Shown piece by piece: positions 17,008 to 26,341 of a stretch of DNA of 64,000 nt; within the stretch, counting starts at the first letter, position 1, and each line of letters begins with the position of its first letter. The position numbers were made by a program, and so were the translations under genes. The notes beneath the pieces were generated by a model that was given only the letters and a program-made list of their open reading frames with translations, ran no database searches and was not told where the DNA came from. Source of the DNA: Pseudorhodoferax sp. Leaf267 (lineage in GTDB: Bacteria; Pseudomonadota; Gammaproteobacteria; Burkholderiales; Burkholderiaceae_C); NCBI RefSeq assembly GCF_001422405.1, contig NZ_LMMV01000024.1:157047-221046 (forward strand), read 5' to 3'.

Positions 17008-18561
17008 TCAACCCACTCGGCGTTCGCGCCCGGCCCAGTGCGCCTCGCGCAGCTTGTACTTGAGCATCTTGCCGGCCGGCGACAGCGGGATCGCGTCCAC
17101 GAACTCCACGCTGCGCGGGCATTTGTAGCCGGCGATCTGGGTCCTGCAGTGCGCGATGAGGTCGTCGGCCGTGAGCACCTCGCCCGCGCGCAGCACCACC
17201 ACGGCGTGCACGCGCTCGCCCCAGCGCTCGTCGGGCACGCCGACCACGGCGCACATCGACACCTGGGGCAGCTGCGTGATGGCGTTCTCGACCTCGGCCG
17301 AATACACGTTCTCGCCGCCCGTGACCACCATGTCCTTGAGCCGGTCCACGACGTAGACGAAGCCGTCGTCGTCCATGCGGCCGCCGTCGCCGGTGTGCAT
17401 CCAGCCGTCGCGCAGCACCTCGGCCGTCTGCCCGGGCTTGTTCCAGTAGCCCTGCATGACCATGGGGCCGCGCGCGGCGATCTCGCCCACCGTGCCGTTC
17501 GGCACCGGGCGGCCTTCGGCATCGACGATGCGCACTTGTGCGATCGGCACGGGCCGGCCGGCCGAGCGGCGCCGGTGCGCGGGCTGGTCGCTCGCGTGGC
17601 ACCAGGCCGGCAGCGCGGTGATGACGGGCGAGAGCTCGGTCATGCCGTAGAGCTGGCAGAAGCGGGCCTGTGGCAGCTTGTCCAGCGCCTGCAGCAGCAG
17701 CGCGTCGTCGATGGGCGCTGCGCCGTACAGCACCAGCTGCAGGCTGCTGGTGTCGAACTCGGCGAAGCGCGGGTGCTCGATGAGCCGCTTGAGCATGGTG
17801 GGCACCATGAAGGTCTCGCTGCAGCGCTCGGCCTGCAGCGCCTGCAGCACGGCCAGCTCGTCGAAGGCCGGGATGATGACCTGCTTGCACAGCCGCATCA
17901 TGAGCTGCAGCGTGAGCCCGGTGCCGCCCACATGGAACATCGGCGCCATGTTCAGGCCCACCGACTCGTCGGGCCGTGCGGCTGCCATGTTGGTGCAGAG
18001 CTGGCTCACGTAGAGGTTGCCGTGCGACAGCATCACGCCCTTGGGCAGGCCGGTGGTGCCGCCGGTGTACATCACGGCCGCCAGGTCGGCGCCGCCGCGG
18101 CGCGCGTCGGCCATGGGGGCGGTGTGCGCCATCAGCGCCTCGGCGTCGTGCATGCCCTCGGGCGCCGGGCCGTCGCCGAAATGCACCAGCGTCTTGAGGC
18201 TGGTGGACAGCTCGCGCTGGGCCGCCGCCACGGCGCCGAAGTGGCCGTCGGCCAGCAGGATGCGCGTGTCGCAATCGTCCAGCGAGTAGGCCACCTCGCG
18301 CGGGCTCCAGCGGATGTTGACGGGGTTGATGACGCCGCCGGCCCACCAGGTCGCATAGAGGTATTCGACGTAGCGGTCCGAGTTCAGGCCCAGCATGCCG
18401 ACCCGGTCGCCGGGCGCCAGGCCCAGCGACTGCAGCACGCTGGCCAGCCGCGCCACGCGGTCCACGAAGGTGGCGAAGTCGCTGCGCCGCGCGCCGCAGA
18501 CCAGGGCCGTGGCGCGGGGGCGTTCTTGCAAGGCCTTGTGCAGGGGCTGGGTCAGTTCCAT
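17008..18561 (-). CDS. AMP-dependent acyl-CoA synthetase/ligase
   Basis: 517 residues from ATG 18561. The AMP-binding P-loop-like motif is MYTGGTTGLPKGVMLSH (about 178-194), followed by YGMTELSPV and the A8 region TGDGGRMDDDGFVYVVDRLKD; the invariant lysine is present near the end in SPAGKMLKYKLRE. It activates a carboxylic acid as acyl-adenylate and then acyl-CoA in the cytoplasm. The substrate cannot be told; medium-chain fatty or aromatic acids are common in this clade. It is divergent from the racemase-like gene and 92 bp from the operator pair at its 3' side. Confidence 0.92.
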   Translation of the reverse strand: MELTQPLHKALQERPRATALVCGARRSDFATFVDRVARLASVLQSLGLAPGDRVGMLGLNSDRYVEYLYATWWAGGVINPVNIRWSPREVAYSLDDCDTRILLADGHFGAVAAAQRELSTSLKTLVHFGDGPAPEGMHDAEALMAHTAPMADARRGGADLAAVMYTGGTTGLPKGVMLSHGNLYVSQLCTNMAAARPDESVGLNMAPMFHVGGTGLTLQLMMRLCKQVIIPAFDELAVLQALQAERCSETFMVPTMLKRLIEHPRFAEFDTSSLQLVLYGAAPIDDALLLQALDKLPQARFCQLYGMTELSPVITALPAWCHASDQPAHRRRSAGRPVPIAQVRIVDAEGRPVPNGTVGEIAARGPMVMQGYWNKPGQTAEVLRDGWMHTGDGGRMDDDGFVYVVDRLKDMVVTGGENVYSAEVENAITQLPQVSMCAVVGVPDERWGERVHAVVVLRAGEVLTADDLIAHCRTQIAGYKCPRSVEFVDAIPLSPAGKMLKYKLREAHWAGRERRVG

Positions 18562-18681
18562 GGCGTGTCTCCGTCGTGGCGTGCGGGCCGCAGTATGGGC
18601 GGGCGGGGCTGCGGCGGGCATCGTCGAAAGCGACGGAAACGCTGGCATGCTGCGAGGCTTGCCACAACGGAGACGACGAAG

Positions 18682-19374
18682 ATGCGCACCATCGGCCTGA
18701 TCGGCGGCATGAGCTGGGAGTCCAGCGCCGAGTACTACCGCCTCATCAACCAGCAGGTGCGCGCGCGCCTGGGACCGCTGCGCTCGGCCCAGCTGCTGAT
18801 GATGAGCGTGGACTTCGGCCCCATCGAGGCGGCCCAGCACGCGGGCCGCTGGGACGACACGGCCCTGATCCTGGAAGACGCGGCGCGTCGCCTGCAGGCC
18901 GGCGGCGCCGACTGCGTGGTGCTGTGCACCAACACCATGCACAAGCTGGCCGACCGCATCGCGGCGGCGGGCGGCCTGCCGTTCCTGCACATCGCAGACC
19001 CGGTAGGGGCGGCCGCCCGCGCGCAGGGTTTCGCGACCGTGGGCCTGCTGGGCACGGCCTTCACGATGGAGCAGGACTTCATGCGAGGCCGCTTGCGCGA
19101 CGCGCACGGGCTGCAGGTGCTGGTGCCCGATGCCGACGAGCGCGCGGCCGTGCACCGCATCATCTACGACGAGCTGTGCACGGGCGTGGTGCGCGACGCC
19201 TCGCGCGCCGTCTACCAGCGCGTGATCGACCAGCTGGCCGCGCGCGGCGCGCAGGCCGTGATCCTGGGCTGCACCGAGATCACGCTGCTGATCCAGCCCG
19301 AGCACAGCAGCCTGCCCACGCTGGACACCACCGTGCTGCATGCGCAGGCGGCGGTGGATTTCGCGCTGGGCTGA
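18682..19374 (+). CDS. Aspartate/glutamate racemase family protein
   Basis: 230 residues. The opening MRTIGLIGGMSWESSAEYYR is the standard aspartate-racemase start, and both catalytic cysteines are visible: CVVLCTNTMHKLAD (about residue 80) and VILGCTEITLLI (about residue 195). These enzymes interconvert L- and D-aspartate or related acids without a cofactor by a two-base mechanism. YgeA-like members have broad specificity. Transcribed divergently from the acyl-CoA ligase. Start at 18682 follows GGAGACGACGAAG. Confidence 0.92.
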   Translation: MRTIGLIGGMSWESSAEYYRLINQQVRARLGPLRSAQLLMMSVDFGPIEAAQHAGRWDDTALILEDAARRLQAGGADCVVLCTNTMHKLADRIAAAGGLPFLHIADPVGAAARAQGFATVGLLGTAFTMEQDFMRGRLRDAHGLQVLVPDADERAAVHRIIYDELCTGVVRDASRAVYQRVIDQLAARGAQAVILGCTEITLLIQPEHSSLPTLDTTVLHAQAAVDFALG

Positions 19375-19381
19375 CGGCTGC

Positions 19382-19545
19382 TCACTCCAGCCGGATGTTC
19401 TTGGCCTTGATCGCCGTGCCCCAGCGCGCCTGGTCCGCGCGCATGGTGGCGGCCAGCTGTTGGGGCGTGCTGCCGACCGGGACCACGCCCAGCCCTCGAA
19501 GTGGGCCGCGTTGTCCGGGCTCTTCACGACCTGCGCGACCAGAGC
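19382..19545 (-). pseudogene. 3' remnant of a Bug-type (TctC) solute-binding protein gene
   Basis: The minus strand reads VVKSPDNAAHFEG and then, after a one-base frame change near 19498, GLGVVPVGSTPQQLAATMRA followed by DQARWGTAIKAKNIRLE and a stop at 19382. This is the recognisable C-terminal helix of tripartite-tricarboxylate receptor (Bug) proteins. No further homologous sequence is seen upstream toward 19600, so only about 55 codons remain and they carry a frameshift. It is a decayed gene, common in genomes with many Bug paralogues. Its presence marks a past deletion between the racemase and nitroreductase genes. Confidence 0.75.
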
Positions 19546-19602
19546 GTGGCGAGGGGCAGGTGAGGGCGGTGCGGCGAACGGGAATGGGGTCTTCGTGCGT
19601 GT

Positions 19603-20274
19603 TCAGATCCCGATGAACTCGGCCACGTCATCCAGAGGCGCGCGTTCGGTCACCAGCGTGTCGATGGCGCCATCTCGCTTCGCATAGCCGATCGACATGC
19701 CCGTGAACAGCATGCGCTCGGCCGGCAGGTCCAGGAAGCGGCCGATGGTCTGTGGGTAGATCGCCCAGCATTCCTGCGCGCAACTGTCCAGCCCCTCGGC
19801 GCGCAGCAGCAGCATCACGCTTTGCAGCAACATGCCCAGGTCGGACCACTGCGGCGGCCCCATGCGCCGGTCGACACTGCAAAACAGCGCCAGCGGCGCG
19901 CCGAAGAACTGGTAGTTGCGGGCGAACCAGCGGCGGCGCGCGTCCTTGTCCTCGCGCGGGATGCCCAGGCGCGCGTACATCGCCTCGCCCACGGCGAAGC
20001 GGCGGTCGCGGTAGGGGGCGACGAGCTCCTTGGGGTAAATGTCGTACTCGCTGCCCTCGCCACCGGGCGCCTCCACCACGCGGTCGCGCATGGTGGCCTT
20101 GAGCGCGTCCAGCTTGTCTCCGCCCACCAGGTGCAGATGCCAGGGCTGCAGGTTGCCGCCCGAGGGCGCGCGCAGGGCGTGCGTGAGCACGCGGCGGATC
20201 ACGTCGCCGGGCACCGGCGTGGCCAGGAAATCGCGCACCGAGCGGCGGGTGTCGACTGCTTCGTAGACGTTCAT
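19603..20274 (-). CDS. Nitroreductase family protein
   Basis: 223 residues. The FMN-binding opening is YEAVDTRRSVRDFLATPVP with Arg-Arg-Ser, followed by APSGGNLQPWHLHLV, and GLDSCAQECWAIYP near the C-terminus, all typical of NfsB/FRP-type oxidoreductases. It would reduce nitroaromatics, quinones or other acceptors with NAD(P)H via FMN. It is 79 bp downstream of a CoA-transferase on the same strand, separated from it by the intergenic repeat at 20297-20353. The physiological substrate is unknown. Confidence 0.92.
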   Translation of the reverse strand: MNVYEAVDTRRSVRDFLATPVPGDVIRRVLTHALRAPSGGNLQPWHLHLVGGDKLDALKATMRDRVVEAPGGEGSEYDIYPKELVAPYRDRRFAVGEAMYARLGIPREDKDARRRWFARNYQFFGAPLALFCSVDRRMGPPQWSDLGMLLQSVMLLLRAEGLDSCAQECWAIYPQTIGRFLDLPAERMLFTGMSIGYAKRDGAIDTLVTERAPLDDVAEFIGI

Positions 20275-20296
20275 GCCAGTGCCGCCCGGCCGCCCG

Positions 20297-20353
20297 AAGG
20301 CACTGGAGCGCCCCCTTGGGGGGCAGCGATACGCGAAGCGATGAGCGTGGGGG
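20297..20353. repeat. Comamonad-type intergenic repeat with GC hairpin
   Basis: Between the nitroreductase and CoA-transferase genes is a segment with CGCCCCCTTGGGGGGCAGCG (hairpin at about 20309-20328) followed by ACGCGAAGCG and GAGCGTGGGGG. From memory, near-identical hairpin elements are scattered in intergenic regions of Acidovorax, Variovorax and relatives. The stem may act as a transcription attenuator or RNA-processing site. It is present once in this window. Confidence 0.6.
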
Positions 20354-21538
20354 TCATGTTTGTTCCCTGCGCGGCACGGCCACGCCCAGTTCCTGCGCGA
20401 TCTCTGCACTGTGCTGCCCGGGCAGCGCCGCATGCGCCAGCTCGGGGCTGTCGTAGGCCGAGAAGCGCACCGGCGGGCGCAGCTCCAGGTATTGCCCCTC
20501 GGTCGGGTGCTGGCGCTGCCGGAACAGGCCGCTGGCCGCCAGCTGCGGGTCGTGCAGCAGGTCTTCCACCTCGTTCACGCGCATGGCCGGCACGTTGGCC
20601 TTCTCCAGGATCTGCAGCCATTCCTCGGTGCCGCGCTCGGGCAGGATGCGCGCGGCGGCCTGGTACATCAGGTGCATGTTCTTGCGCCGCAGCAGCTTGT
20701 CGGCCAGCTCGGGGCGGTCCAGCTCCTCGGGGTGGCCGGCCGCATCGAAGAAGCGCAGCCAGCGCTCGTCCATGTAGGGCGCGATCGCGATGTAGCCGTC
20801 CTTGGTGCGCATGGGCTGGCGGCTGGGGTCGATCTGGCGCGGGTAGAGCGCGGGGCCGGTGGGCGGCACGAAGGTCGCGTCGCACAGATGCTCCAGCAGG
20901 TTGAAGCTGACCAGCGACTCGAACATCGGCACCTCGACCATCTGGCCCTCGCCGGTGCGCAGCCGGTGGATCACGGCGGCCAGCACGGCGTAGGCCGCGT
21001 GCAGGCCCGAGACCTTGTCGGCCATGGTCATGGGCACGTAGCGCGGCGCGGGGTTGCCGTCCACCCTGGGCGGCAGCGAGGCCACGCCCGAGGCGGCCTG
21101 GATGATGTCGTCGTAGGCCTGCAGGCCGGCGTACGGGCCGCGCTGGTCGAAGCCGGTGCAGTGCACGTACAGGATGTCGGGCCGGATCGCCTTCACCTTG
21201 TCGTAGGACAGGCCGGCGCGCGCGATGGCCTCGCCGCGCACGTTGTGGATGAAGATGTCGGCCGTGGCCACCAGCGCGTGCATGGCGGCCAGGCCCTCGG
21301 GCGTCTTCAGGTCCCAGTCCACCGAGCGCTTGCCGCGGTTCAGCCGCAGGTGCACGGGGCTCATGCCGGGCGTGTGCGCCGGGTTGCCGATGATGCGGAT
21401 GTGGTCGCCATCGGCGGGCTCCAGCTTGATCACCTCGGCGCCCAGGTCGGCCAGGATCTGCGTGCAGTAGGGCCCGAAGATCACGGTCGTCAGGTCGACG
21501 ACGCGCAGGCCTTCGAGCATGCGGGGGGAAGCGGTCAT
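20354..21538 (-). CDS. CaiB/BaiF family (class III) CoA-transferase, second copy
   Basis: 394 residues. Class III features are LEGLRVVDLTTVIFGPYCTQ, ILADLGAEVIKLEPADGD, and the block containing YVHCTGFDQRGPYAGLQAYD. The catalytic Asp expected near residue 170 fits AYDDIIQAASG. It shifts CoA between a donor thioester and an organic acid. It differs clearly from the copy at 1442 and is not a recent duplicate. Divergent from the binding-protein operon at 21749, with a palindrome between them. A GGAGACC site precedes the ATG at 21538. Confidence 0.9.
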   Translation of the reverse strand: MTASPRMLEGLRVVDLTTVIFGPYCTQILADLGAEVIKLEPADGDHIRIIGNPAHTPGMSPVHLRLNRGKRSVDWDLKTPEGLAAMHALVATADIFIHNVRGEAIARAGLSYDKVKAIRPDILYVHCTGFDQRGPYAGLQAYDDIIQAASGVASLPPRVDGNPAPRYVPMTMADKVSGLHAAYAVLAAVIHRLRTGEGQMVEVPMFESLVSFNLLEHLCDATFVPPTGPALYPRQIDPSRQPMRTKDGYIAIAPYMDERWLRFFDAAGHPEELDRPELADKLLRRKNMHLMYQAAARILPERGTEEWLQILEKANVPAMRVNEVEDLLHDPQLAASGLFRQRQHPTEGQYLELRPPVRFSAYDSPELAHAALPGQHSAEIAQELGVAVPRREQT

Positions 21539-21613
21539 GGGTCTCCTTGTCAGCGGGCAAAGCGCGATCGTGCCATCAGTCGGCGCGCGCGTACCCCTGA
21601 AGTCCGGGCCATC

Positions 21614-21629
21614 CTAGGGGCAACCCTAG
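21614..21629. promoter_or_regulatory. Palindrome in a divergent promoter region
   Basis: CTAGGG at 21614-21619 and CCCTAG at 21624-21629 form a perfect 6-bp inverted repeat around GCAA. It sits in the 210-bp space between the divergent CoA-transferase and binding-protein genes, closer to the former. The short symmetric form suits a dimeric regulator. No regulator gene is adjacent. Confidence 0.5.
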
Positions 21630-21748
21630 AGCGCGCTCAATCGTCCGTTCCGACGATGTGGCGCCCAATGGCCGCTGCCTACCATGCAGCCCGATCCGCC
21701 GCGCCTGCTGCGGACAGGCGCCACCCCCAAGAAGGCAGGAGACATTCC

Positions 21749-22966
21749 ATGACCCATGCGACCCTGCGGCCCACGCGCCGCCTCTGGACCGCCGGCCTCG
21801 CGCTGGCGATCGGCCTGGCCACCTTCGGCGCGCAGGCGCAAAAGAAGTACGACACGGGCGCCACCGACACCGAGATCAGGATCGGCCACCTCGTGCCCTA
21901 CAGCGGCCCGGTGTCGGCCTACGGCACCATCGGCAAGTCCGTGGCGGCCTACTTCGCCAAGGTCAATGCCGAGGGCGGCATCAACGGCCGCAAGATCAAC
22001 CTGCTCTCGCTGGACGATGCCTACACGCCCTCGCGCACGGTGGAGCAGGCGCGCAAGCTGGTCGAGCAGGACGAGGTGCTGCTGATGTTCGGCACGCTGG
22101 GCACGGCGCACAACATGGCGATCCAGCGCTACATGAACGCCAAGAAGGTGCCGCAGCTGTTCGTGGCCACGGGCGCCACGCGCTTCGGCGACCCCAAGGC
22201 CTTCCCGTGGACCATGGGCTGGCAGCCCACGTACCAGGCCGAAGGCCAGATCTACGCCCAGCACATCCTGGCCACCAAGCCGAACGCCAAGATCGGCATC
22301 CTGATGCAGAACGACGACTTCGGGAAGGACTACCTCAAGGGCTTCCTCGACGGCCTGGGCGACAAGGGCAAGGCCCTGGTCGTCTCGCAGCAGACCTACG
22401 AGGTGACCGACCCCACGGTGGACAGCCAGCTCGTGGCGCTGAAGGCCTCGGGCGCCGACGTGTTCTTCTCCATCACCACGCCCAAGTTCGCGGCCCAGGC
22501 CATCCGCAAGGTGGCCGAGATCGGCTGGAAGCCCACGCACTACCTGGCCAGCGTGTCGCAGTCGGTGACCTCGGTGTTCAAGCCGGCCGGCTTCGAGAAC
22601 GCCAAGGGCGTGATCTCGGCGGCCTACCTGCGCGACCCGACCGACTACAAGGACGCCAAGGAAACGCAGGACTACCTGGCCGTGATCGCCAAGTACTACC
22701 CGGGCGGCGACCCGAACGACTCGCTCAACGTGCTGGGTTACTCCTCGGCCCAGACGCTGGAGGCCGTGCTGCGCAAGGCCGGCGACAACCTCACGCGCGA
22801 GAACATCATGAAGATCGCGGCCAACCTCTCGCTGCAACTGCCCATGCTGTACCCCGGCATCGACATCAAGACCGCGCCGGACGACTTCTACCCGATCGAG
22901 AAGATGCAGCCGCAGCAGTTCGACGGCACGCGCTACGTGCCCATGGGCCCGGTGCTGGGCCGTTGA
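21749..22966 (+). CDS. Liv-type ABC transporter substrate-binding protein 1
   Basis: 405 residues with a signal peptide ending about residue 30 (GLATFGAQA). The mature protein begins QKKYDTGATDTEIRIGHLVP and carries YSGPVSAYGTIGKSVAAYF and FAEGGINGRKINLLS-like blocks, typical of periplasmic-binding fold type I (Peripla_BP_6). It binds a small polar substrate for a Liv-type importer. The paralogue follows after one base. No membrane or ATPase subunits are next to it; the livGFHM genes at 3888-7294 could use it. GGAGA precedes ATG 21749. Confidence 0.93.
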   Translation: MTHATLRPTRRLWTAGLALAIGLATFGAQAQKKYDTGATDTEIRIGHLVPYSGPVSAYGTIGKSVAAYFAKVNAEGGINGRKINLLSLDDAYTPSRTVEQARKLVEQDEVLLMFGTLGTAHNMAIQRYMNAKKVPQLFVATGATRFGDPKAFPWTMGWQPTYQAEGQIYAQHILATKPNAKIGILMQNDDFGKDYLKGFLDGLGDKGKALVVSQQTYEVTDPTVDSQLVALKASGADVFFSITTPKFAAQAIRKVAEIGWKPTHYLASVSQSVTSVFKPAGFENAKGVISAAYLRDPTDYKDAKETQDYLAVIAKYYPGGDPNDSLNVLGYSSAQTLEAVLRKAGDNLTRENIMKIAANLSLQLPMLYPGIDIKTAPDDFYPIEKMQPQQFDGTRYVPMGPVLGR

Positions 22967-22967
22967 C

Positions 22968-24173
22968 ATGACGCAGCGCAGAACCCTGGTCGCGGCCCTG
23001 GCCGTGGCGCTGGTGGCCATTCCGGCCCTGGCGCAGAAAAAGTACGACACCGGCGCCACCGACACCGAGATCAAGCTCGGCATGGCCATGCCCTACAGCG
23101 GCCCCGTGTCGTCCTACGGCATCGTGGGCAAGGTCAACGAGGCCTACTTCAGGATGGTCAACGACAAGGGCGGCATCAACGGCCGCAAGGTCACGCTGAT
23201 CAGCTACGACGACCAGTACACGCCGCCGCGCACGACCGAGGTGGTGCGCAAGCTGGTCGAGCAGGACGAGGTGCTGGCCGTCTACGGCAACCTGGGCTCG
23301 GCGTCCAACGCGGCCATCATGCGCTACATGAACGCCAAGAAGGTGCCGCACCTGTTCCTGGGCGTGGGGGCAGACCGCTTCAACGACCCCAAGGGCGCGC
23401 CCTGGACCACGCCCTACATGCCCAGCTACGAGGGCGAGGGCGCGCTGTACGCCAAGAACATCCTGAAGACCGCGCCCGACGCGAAGATCGCCGTGCTCTA
23501 CCAGAACGACGACTTCGGCAAGGACCTGCTCAAGGGCCTCAAGAAAGGCCTGGGCGACAAGGCCGGCATGGTGGTGGCCGAGGCTTCGTTCGAGATCGCG
23601 GACCCGACCGTGGATTCGCAGATCATCAAGCTGCAGGCCTCGGGCGCCGACGTGTTCGTGAACTTCGCCACCGCGCGCTTCGCGGCCCAGGCCATCCGCA
23701 AGGTGTGGGACATCGGCTGGCGGCCCAGGCAGCAGTACCTCACCTATGTCTCGGCCTACGTGAAGATGACGCTGGAGCCCGCCGGGCTGGACAAGAGCAA
23801 GGGCATCATGGCCATGGCCTTCTTCAAGGACGCCGTGCAGCCACGCTGGGCCGGCGACCCCGCCACGCAGGAGTTCCTGGCCTTCATGAAGAAGTACGCG
23901 CCGAATGAGGACGTGAACAACGCCGCCGCTGTCTACGGCTACGGCGTGGCCCAGGCCATGGAGCAGGTGCTCAAGTCCTCGGGCGACGACCTCACGCGTG
24001 CCAACGTGCTCAAGCAGGCCACCAACCTGAAGAACCTGTCCACCGGCATGCTGCTGCCCGGCATCGCCATGAACACCACGCCCACCGACTACTGGCCGTT
24101 CAGCGCGCTGCAGCTGGTGCAGTTCAACGGCAAGGAATTCGAGCCGATGGGCCAGTCCATCGCCGTCAAGTAA
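22968..24173 (+). CDS. Liv-type ABC transporter substrate-binding protein 2
   Basis: 401 residues, a tandem paralogue of the preceding gene starting one base after its stop. A signal peptide (about 1-22) leads to the nearly identical mature start QKKYDTGATDTEIKLG and then AMPYSGPVSSYGIVGKVNEA. The two proteins share many blocks (EQDEVL, MRYMNAKKVP, YQNDDFGKDLLKGL) but have clearly diverged, suggesting an older duplication with different ligand preference. It is followed nine bases later by an acyl-CoA ligase, so its ligand is probably a carboxylic acid that is then activated to CoA. Confidence 0.93.
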   Translation: MTQRRTLVAALAVALVAIPALAQKKYDTGATDTEIKLGMAMPYSGPVSSYGIVGKVNEAYFRMVNDKGGINGRKVTLISYDDQYTPPRTTEVVRKLVEQDEVLAVYGNLGSASNAAIMRYMNAKKVPHLFLGVGADRFNDPKGAPWTTPYMPSYEGEGALYAKNILKTAPDAKIAVLYQNDDFGKDLLKGLKKGLGDKAGMVVAEASFEIADPTVDSQIIKLQASGADVFVNFATARFAAQAIRKVWDIGWRPRQQYLTYVSAYVKMTLEPAGLDKSKGIMAMAFFKDAVQPRWAGDPATQEFLAFMKKYAPNEDVNNAAAVYGYGVAQAMEQVLKSSGDDLTRANVLKQATNLKNLSTGMLLPGIAMNTTPTDYWPFSALQLVQFNGKEFEPMGQSIAVK

Positions 24174-24182
24174 GGAAGAACC

Positions 24183-25829
24183 ATGGCTGAAACCCTGTAC
24201 GGGCTGATGCAGGACCGCCCGCTGCTCATCTCGTCATTGATCGAGCACGCGGCGCGCTTCCACCCCAAAGCCGAGATCGTCTCGCGCCTGCCCGAGGGCG
24301 GCGTGCACCGCACCGACTGGGCCGGCGTGCGCAGCGAGGCCTGCCGCGTGGCCAATGCCTTGCACAAGCTCGGCATCGAGCGCGGCCAGCGCGTGGGCAC
24401 GCTGGCCTGGAACAGCTACCGCCATTTGGCGCTGTACTTCGGCGTCTCGGGCTCGGGCGCCGTGCTGCACACGGTGAACCCGCGGCTGTTCCCCGAGCAG
24501 ATCGACTACATCGTGAACCACGCCGAAGACCAGGTGATGTTCTTCGACACCAGCTTCGCGCCGCTGGTGGAGAAGCTGGCCAGCAAGTTCAAGACCGTGA
24601 AGGCCTTCGTCTGCATGTGCACGCGCGAGGCCATGCCCCAGATCGACGTGCCCAACCTGCACTGCTGGGACGACCTGATCGGCGGCGCGAGCGACGCCAC
24701 CACCTGGCCCGAGTTCGACGAGCGCACGGCCTCGTCGCTGTGCTACACCTCGGGCACCACGGGCAACCCCAAGGGCGTGCTGTACTCGCACCGCTCCACC
24801 ATGCTGCACACGCTGATGGAGCTGGCGCCCGACACCTTCGGCGTCAGCTCGCGCGAGACCGTGATGCTGATCGTGCCCATGTTCCACGCCAACGCCTGGG
24901 GCACGCCGTATGCGGCGGCCATGGTCGGCTGCCGCCTCGTGCTGCCCGGCCCGCACCTGGACGGGCAGAGCGTCTACACGTTGATGCGCGACGAAAAGGT
25001 GACGTTCTCGCAGGGCGTGCCCACGGTCTGGCTTATGTTGTTCCAGTACCTGGACGCCCACCCCGACATCGATCCGAAGAAGCTGGGCATCAAGCGCATC
25101 GGCATCGGCGGCGCCGCCGTGCCGCGCGCCATGCTGGAGCGCTTCGAGAACCAATTCGGCGCCGAGGTCACGCAGGGCTGGGGCATGACCGAGACCAGCC
25201 CCATCGGCGTGATCAGCAAGTTGCTGCCCAAGCACGACGGCATGGACGCTGAGGAACTCGTCAAGGTCAAGCTCAAGCAGGGCCGCGGCGTCTGGGGCGT
25301 GGACCTGAAGCTCGTGAGCGACGACGGCACCGTGCAGCCCTGGGACGGGCAATCCTCAGGCCACCTGCGCGTGCGCGGCCCGTGGATCGCCAGCGGCTAC
25401 TTCAAAGGCGAGGGCGGCTCGCCCATCGACGAGGAGGGGTTCTTCACCACCGGCGACGTGGCCACCATCGACACCGACGGCTTCCTGCAACTGGTGGACA
25501 GGGCCAAGGACGTCATCAAGTCCGGCGGCGAATGGATCTCGTCCATCGACGTGGAGAACGCCGCCATGAGCCACCCCGGCGTGGCCGAGGCCGCCGTGAT
25601 CGGCCTGCCGCACCCCAAGTGGCAGGAGCGCCCGCTGCTGATCATCGTCAAGCGGCCCGGCGCCGAGGTGGACCGGCAAAGCGTGCTCGACCACCTGGAG
25701 CAGCGCATCGTGAAGTGGTGGCTGCCGGATGACGTGGCCTTCGTGGACAGCCTGCCCCATACGGCGACGGGCAAACTGCTGAAGACGCAGTTGCGGCAGC
25801 AGTTCAAGGATTACAAGTTGGCGGATTGA
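24183..25829 (+). CDS. Long-chain-type acyl-CoA ligase (AMP-binding)
   Basis: 548 residues. Core motifs are [20 protein letters not shown] (about 188-207), the adenine-binding [32 protein letters not shown] and the terminal [12 protein letters not shown] with the catalytic Lys. The insertion [10 protein letters not shown] and the opening [18 protein letters not shown] place it with FadD-like / AlkK-type ligases for medium- or long-chain acids. It acts on the carboxylate presumed to be taken up by the binding proteins encoded just before it. Strong site AAGGAAG precedes the ATG. Confidence 0.94.
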   Translation: MAETLYGLMQDRPLLISSLIEHAARFHPKAEIVSRLPEGGVHRTDWAGVRSEACRVANALHKLGIERGQRVGTLAWNSYRHLALYFGVSGSGAVLHTVNPRLFPEQIDYIVNHAEDQVMFFDTSFAPLVEKLASKFKTVKAFVCMCTREAMPQIDVPNLHCWDDLIGGASDATTWPEFDERTASSLCYTSGTTGNPKGVLYSHRSTMLHTLMELAPDTFGVSSRETVMLIVPMFHANAWGTPYAAAMVGCRLVLPGPHLDGQSVYTLMRDEKVTFSQGVPTVWLMLFQYLDAHPDIDPKKLGIKRIGIGGAAVPRAMLERFENQFGAEVTQGWGMTETSPIGVISKLLPKHDGMDAEELVKVKLKQGRGVWGVDLKLVSDDGTVQPWDGQSSGHLRVRGPWIASGYFKGEGGSPIDEEGFFTTGDVATIDTDGFLQLVDRAKDVIKSGGEWISSIDVENAAMSHPGVAEAAVIGLPHPKWQERPLLIIVKRPGAEVDRQSVLDHLEQRIVKWWLPDDVAFVDSLPHTATGKLLKTQLRQQFKDYKLAD

Positions 25830-25910
25830 GCCCCTGCGCCGCGCCAGCTCAGGTTTGCTGCGCTGACGTCAGGGCGCCGGCCGGATCGCAGCGCCGTGGG
25901 CCGAGTCCAT

Positions 25911-26315
25911 TCACTCCGCCGTCGCCACCACTTCCAGCCGCGCATCCACCACGCCACGGGCCGTGATGCCCAGCTCCCGCGCCGCCGCCAGCGACACGTC
26001 GCCCACGCGCCATGGCGACCAGGGCCCGCGGTCGTTCACGCGCACGACCACGCTGCGCTGGTTGCGCGGGTTGGTCACGCGCACCAGCGTGCCGAAGGGC
26101 AGCGTCTTGTGTGCCATCGTGAGCGCCTGCGGGTCGAAGGGCTCGCCGCTGGCCGTCTTTCGGCCGGCGAGCTTGTGGCTGTAGTAGCTGAGCCGGCCGT
26201 GCTGGACATGGGGCGTCGCCGATGGGGCGGCGGCCGGCTCCTCGGCCCGAGCGGGCAGCGCCCACGCGAAGAGGAGCAGGAACACGGTGGCGATGGCAGC
26301 GAGACGCATCGGCAT
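25911..26315 (-). CDS. RlpA-like secreted protein (double-psi beta-barrel)
   Basis: 134 residues with a signal peptide (about 1-24, LAAIATVFLLLFAWALPARA). The RlpA barrel follows: GRLSYYSHKLAGRKTASGEP, LTMAHKTLPFGTLVRVTNP, and VVVRVNDRGPW with the catalytic-type Asp. Septal RlpA proteins of Pseudomonas cleave naked peptidoglycan glycan strands; this short form lacks a SPOR domain and lipobox. Its activity is thus uncertain. It follows the amidohydrolase gene by 26 bp on the same strand and may be co-transcribed. Confidence 0.88.
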   Translation of the reverse strand: MPMRLAAIATVFLLLFAWALPARAEEPAAAPSATPHVQHGRLSYYSHKLAGRKTASGEPFDPQALTMAHKTLPFGTLVRVTNPRNQRSVVVRVNDRGPWSPWRVGDVSLAAARELGITARGVVDARLEVVATAE

Positions 26316-26341
26316 GCGAGACAGCGGTCTCAACAGAGCCC

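Noticed and set aside
14739-17522. Long open frame antisense/out of frame across mntA, GntR and dctA genes
   Set aside because: No protein family signal, while the overlapping frames encode recognisable proteins.
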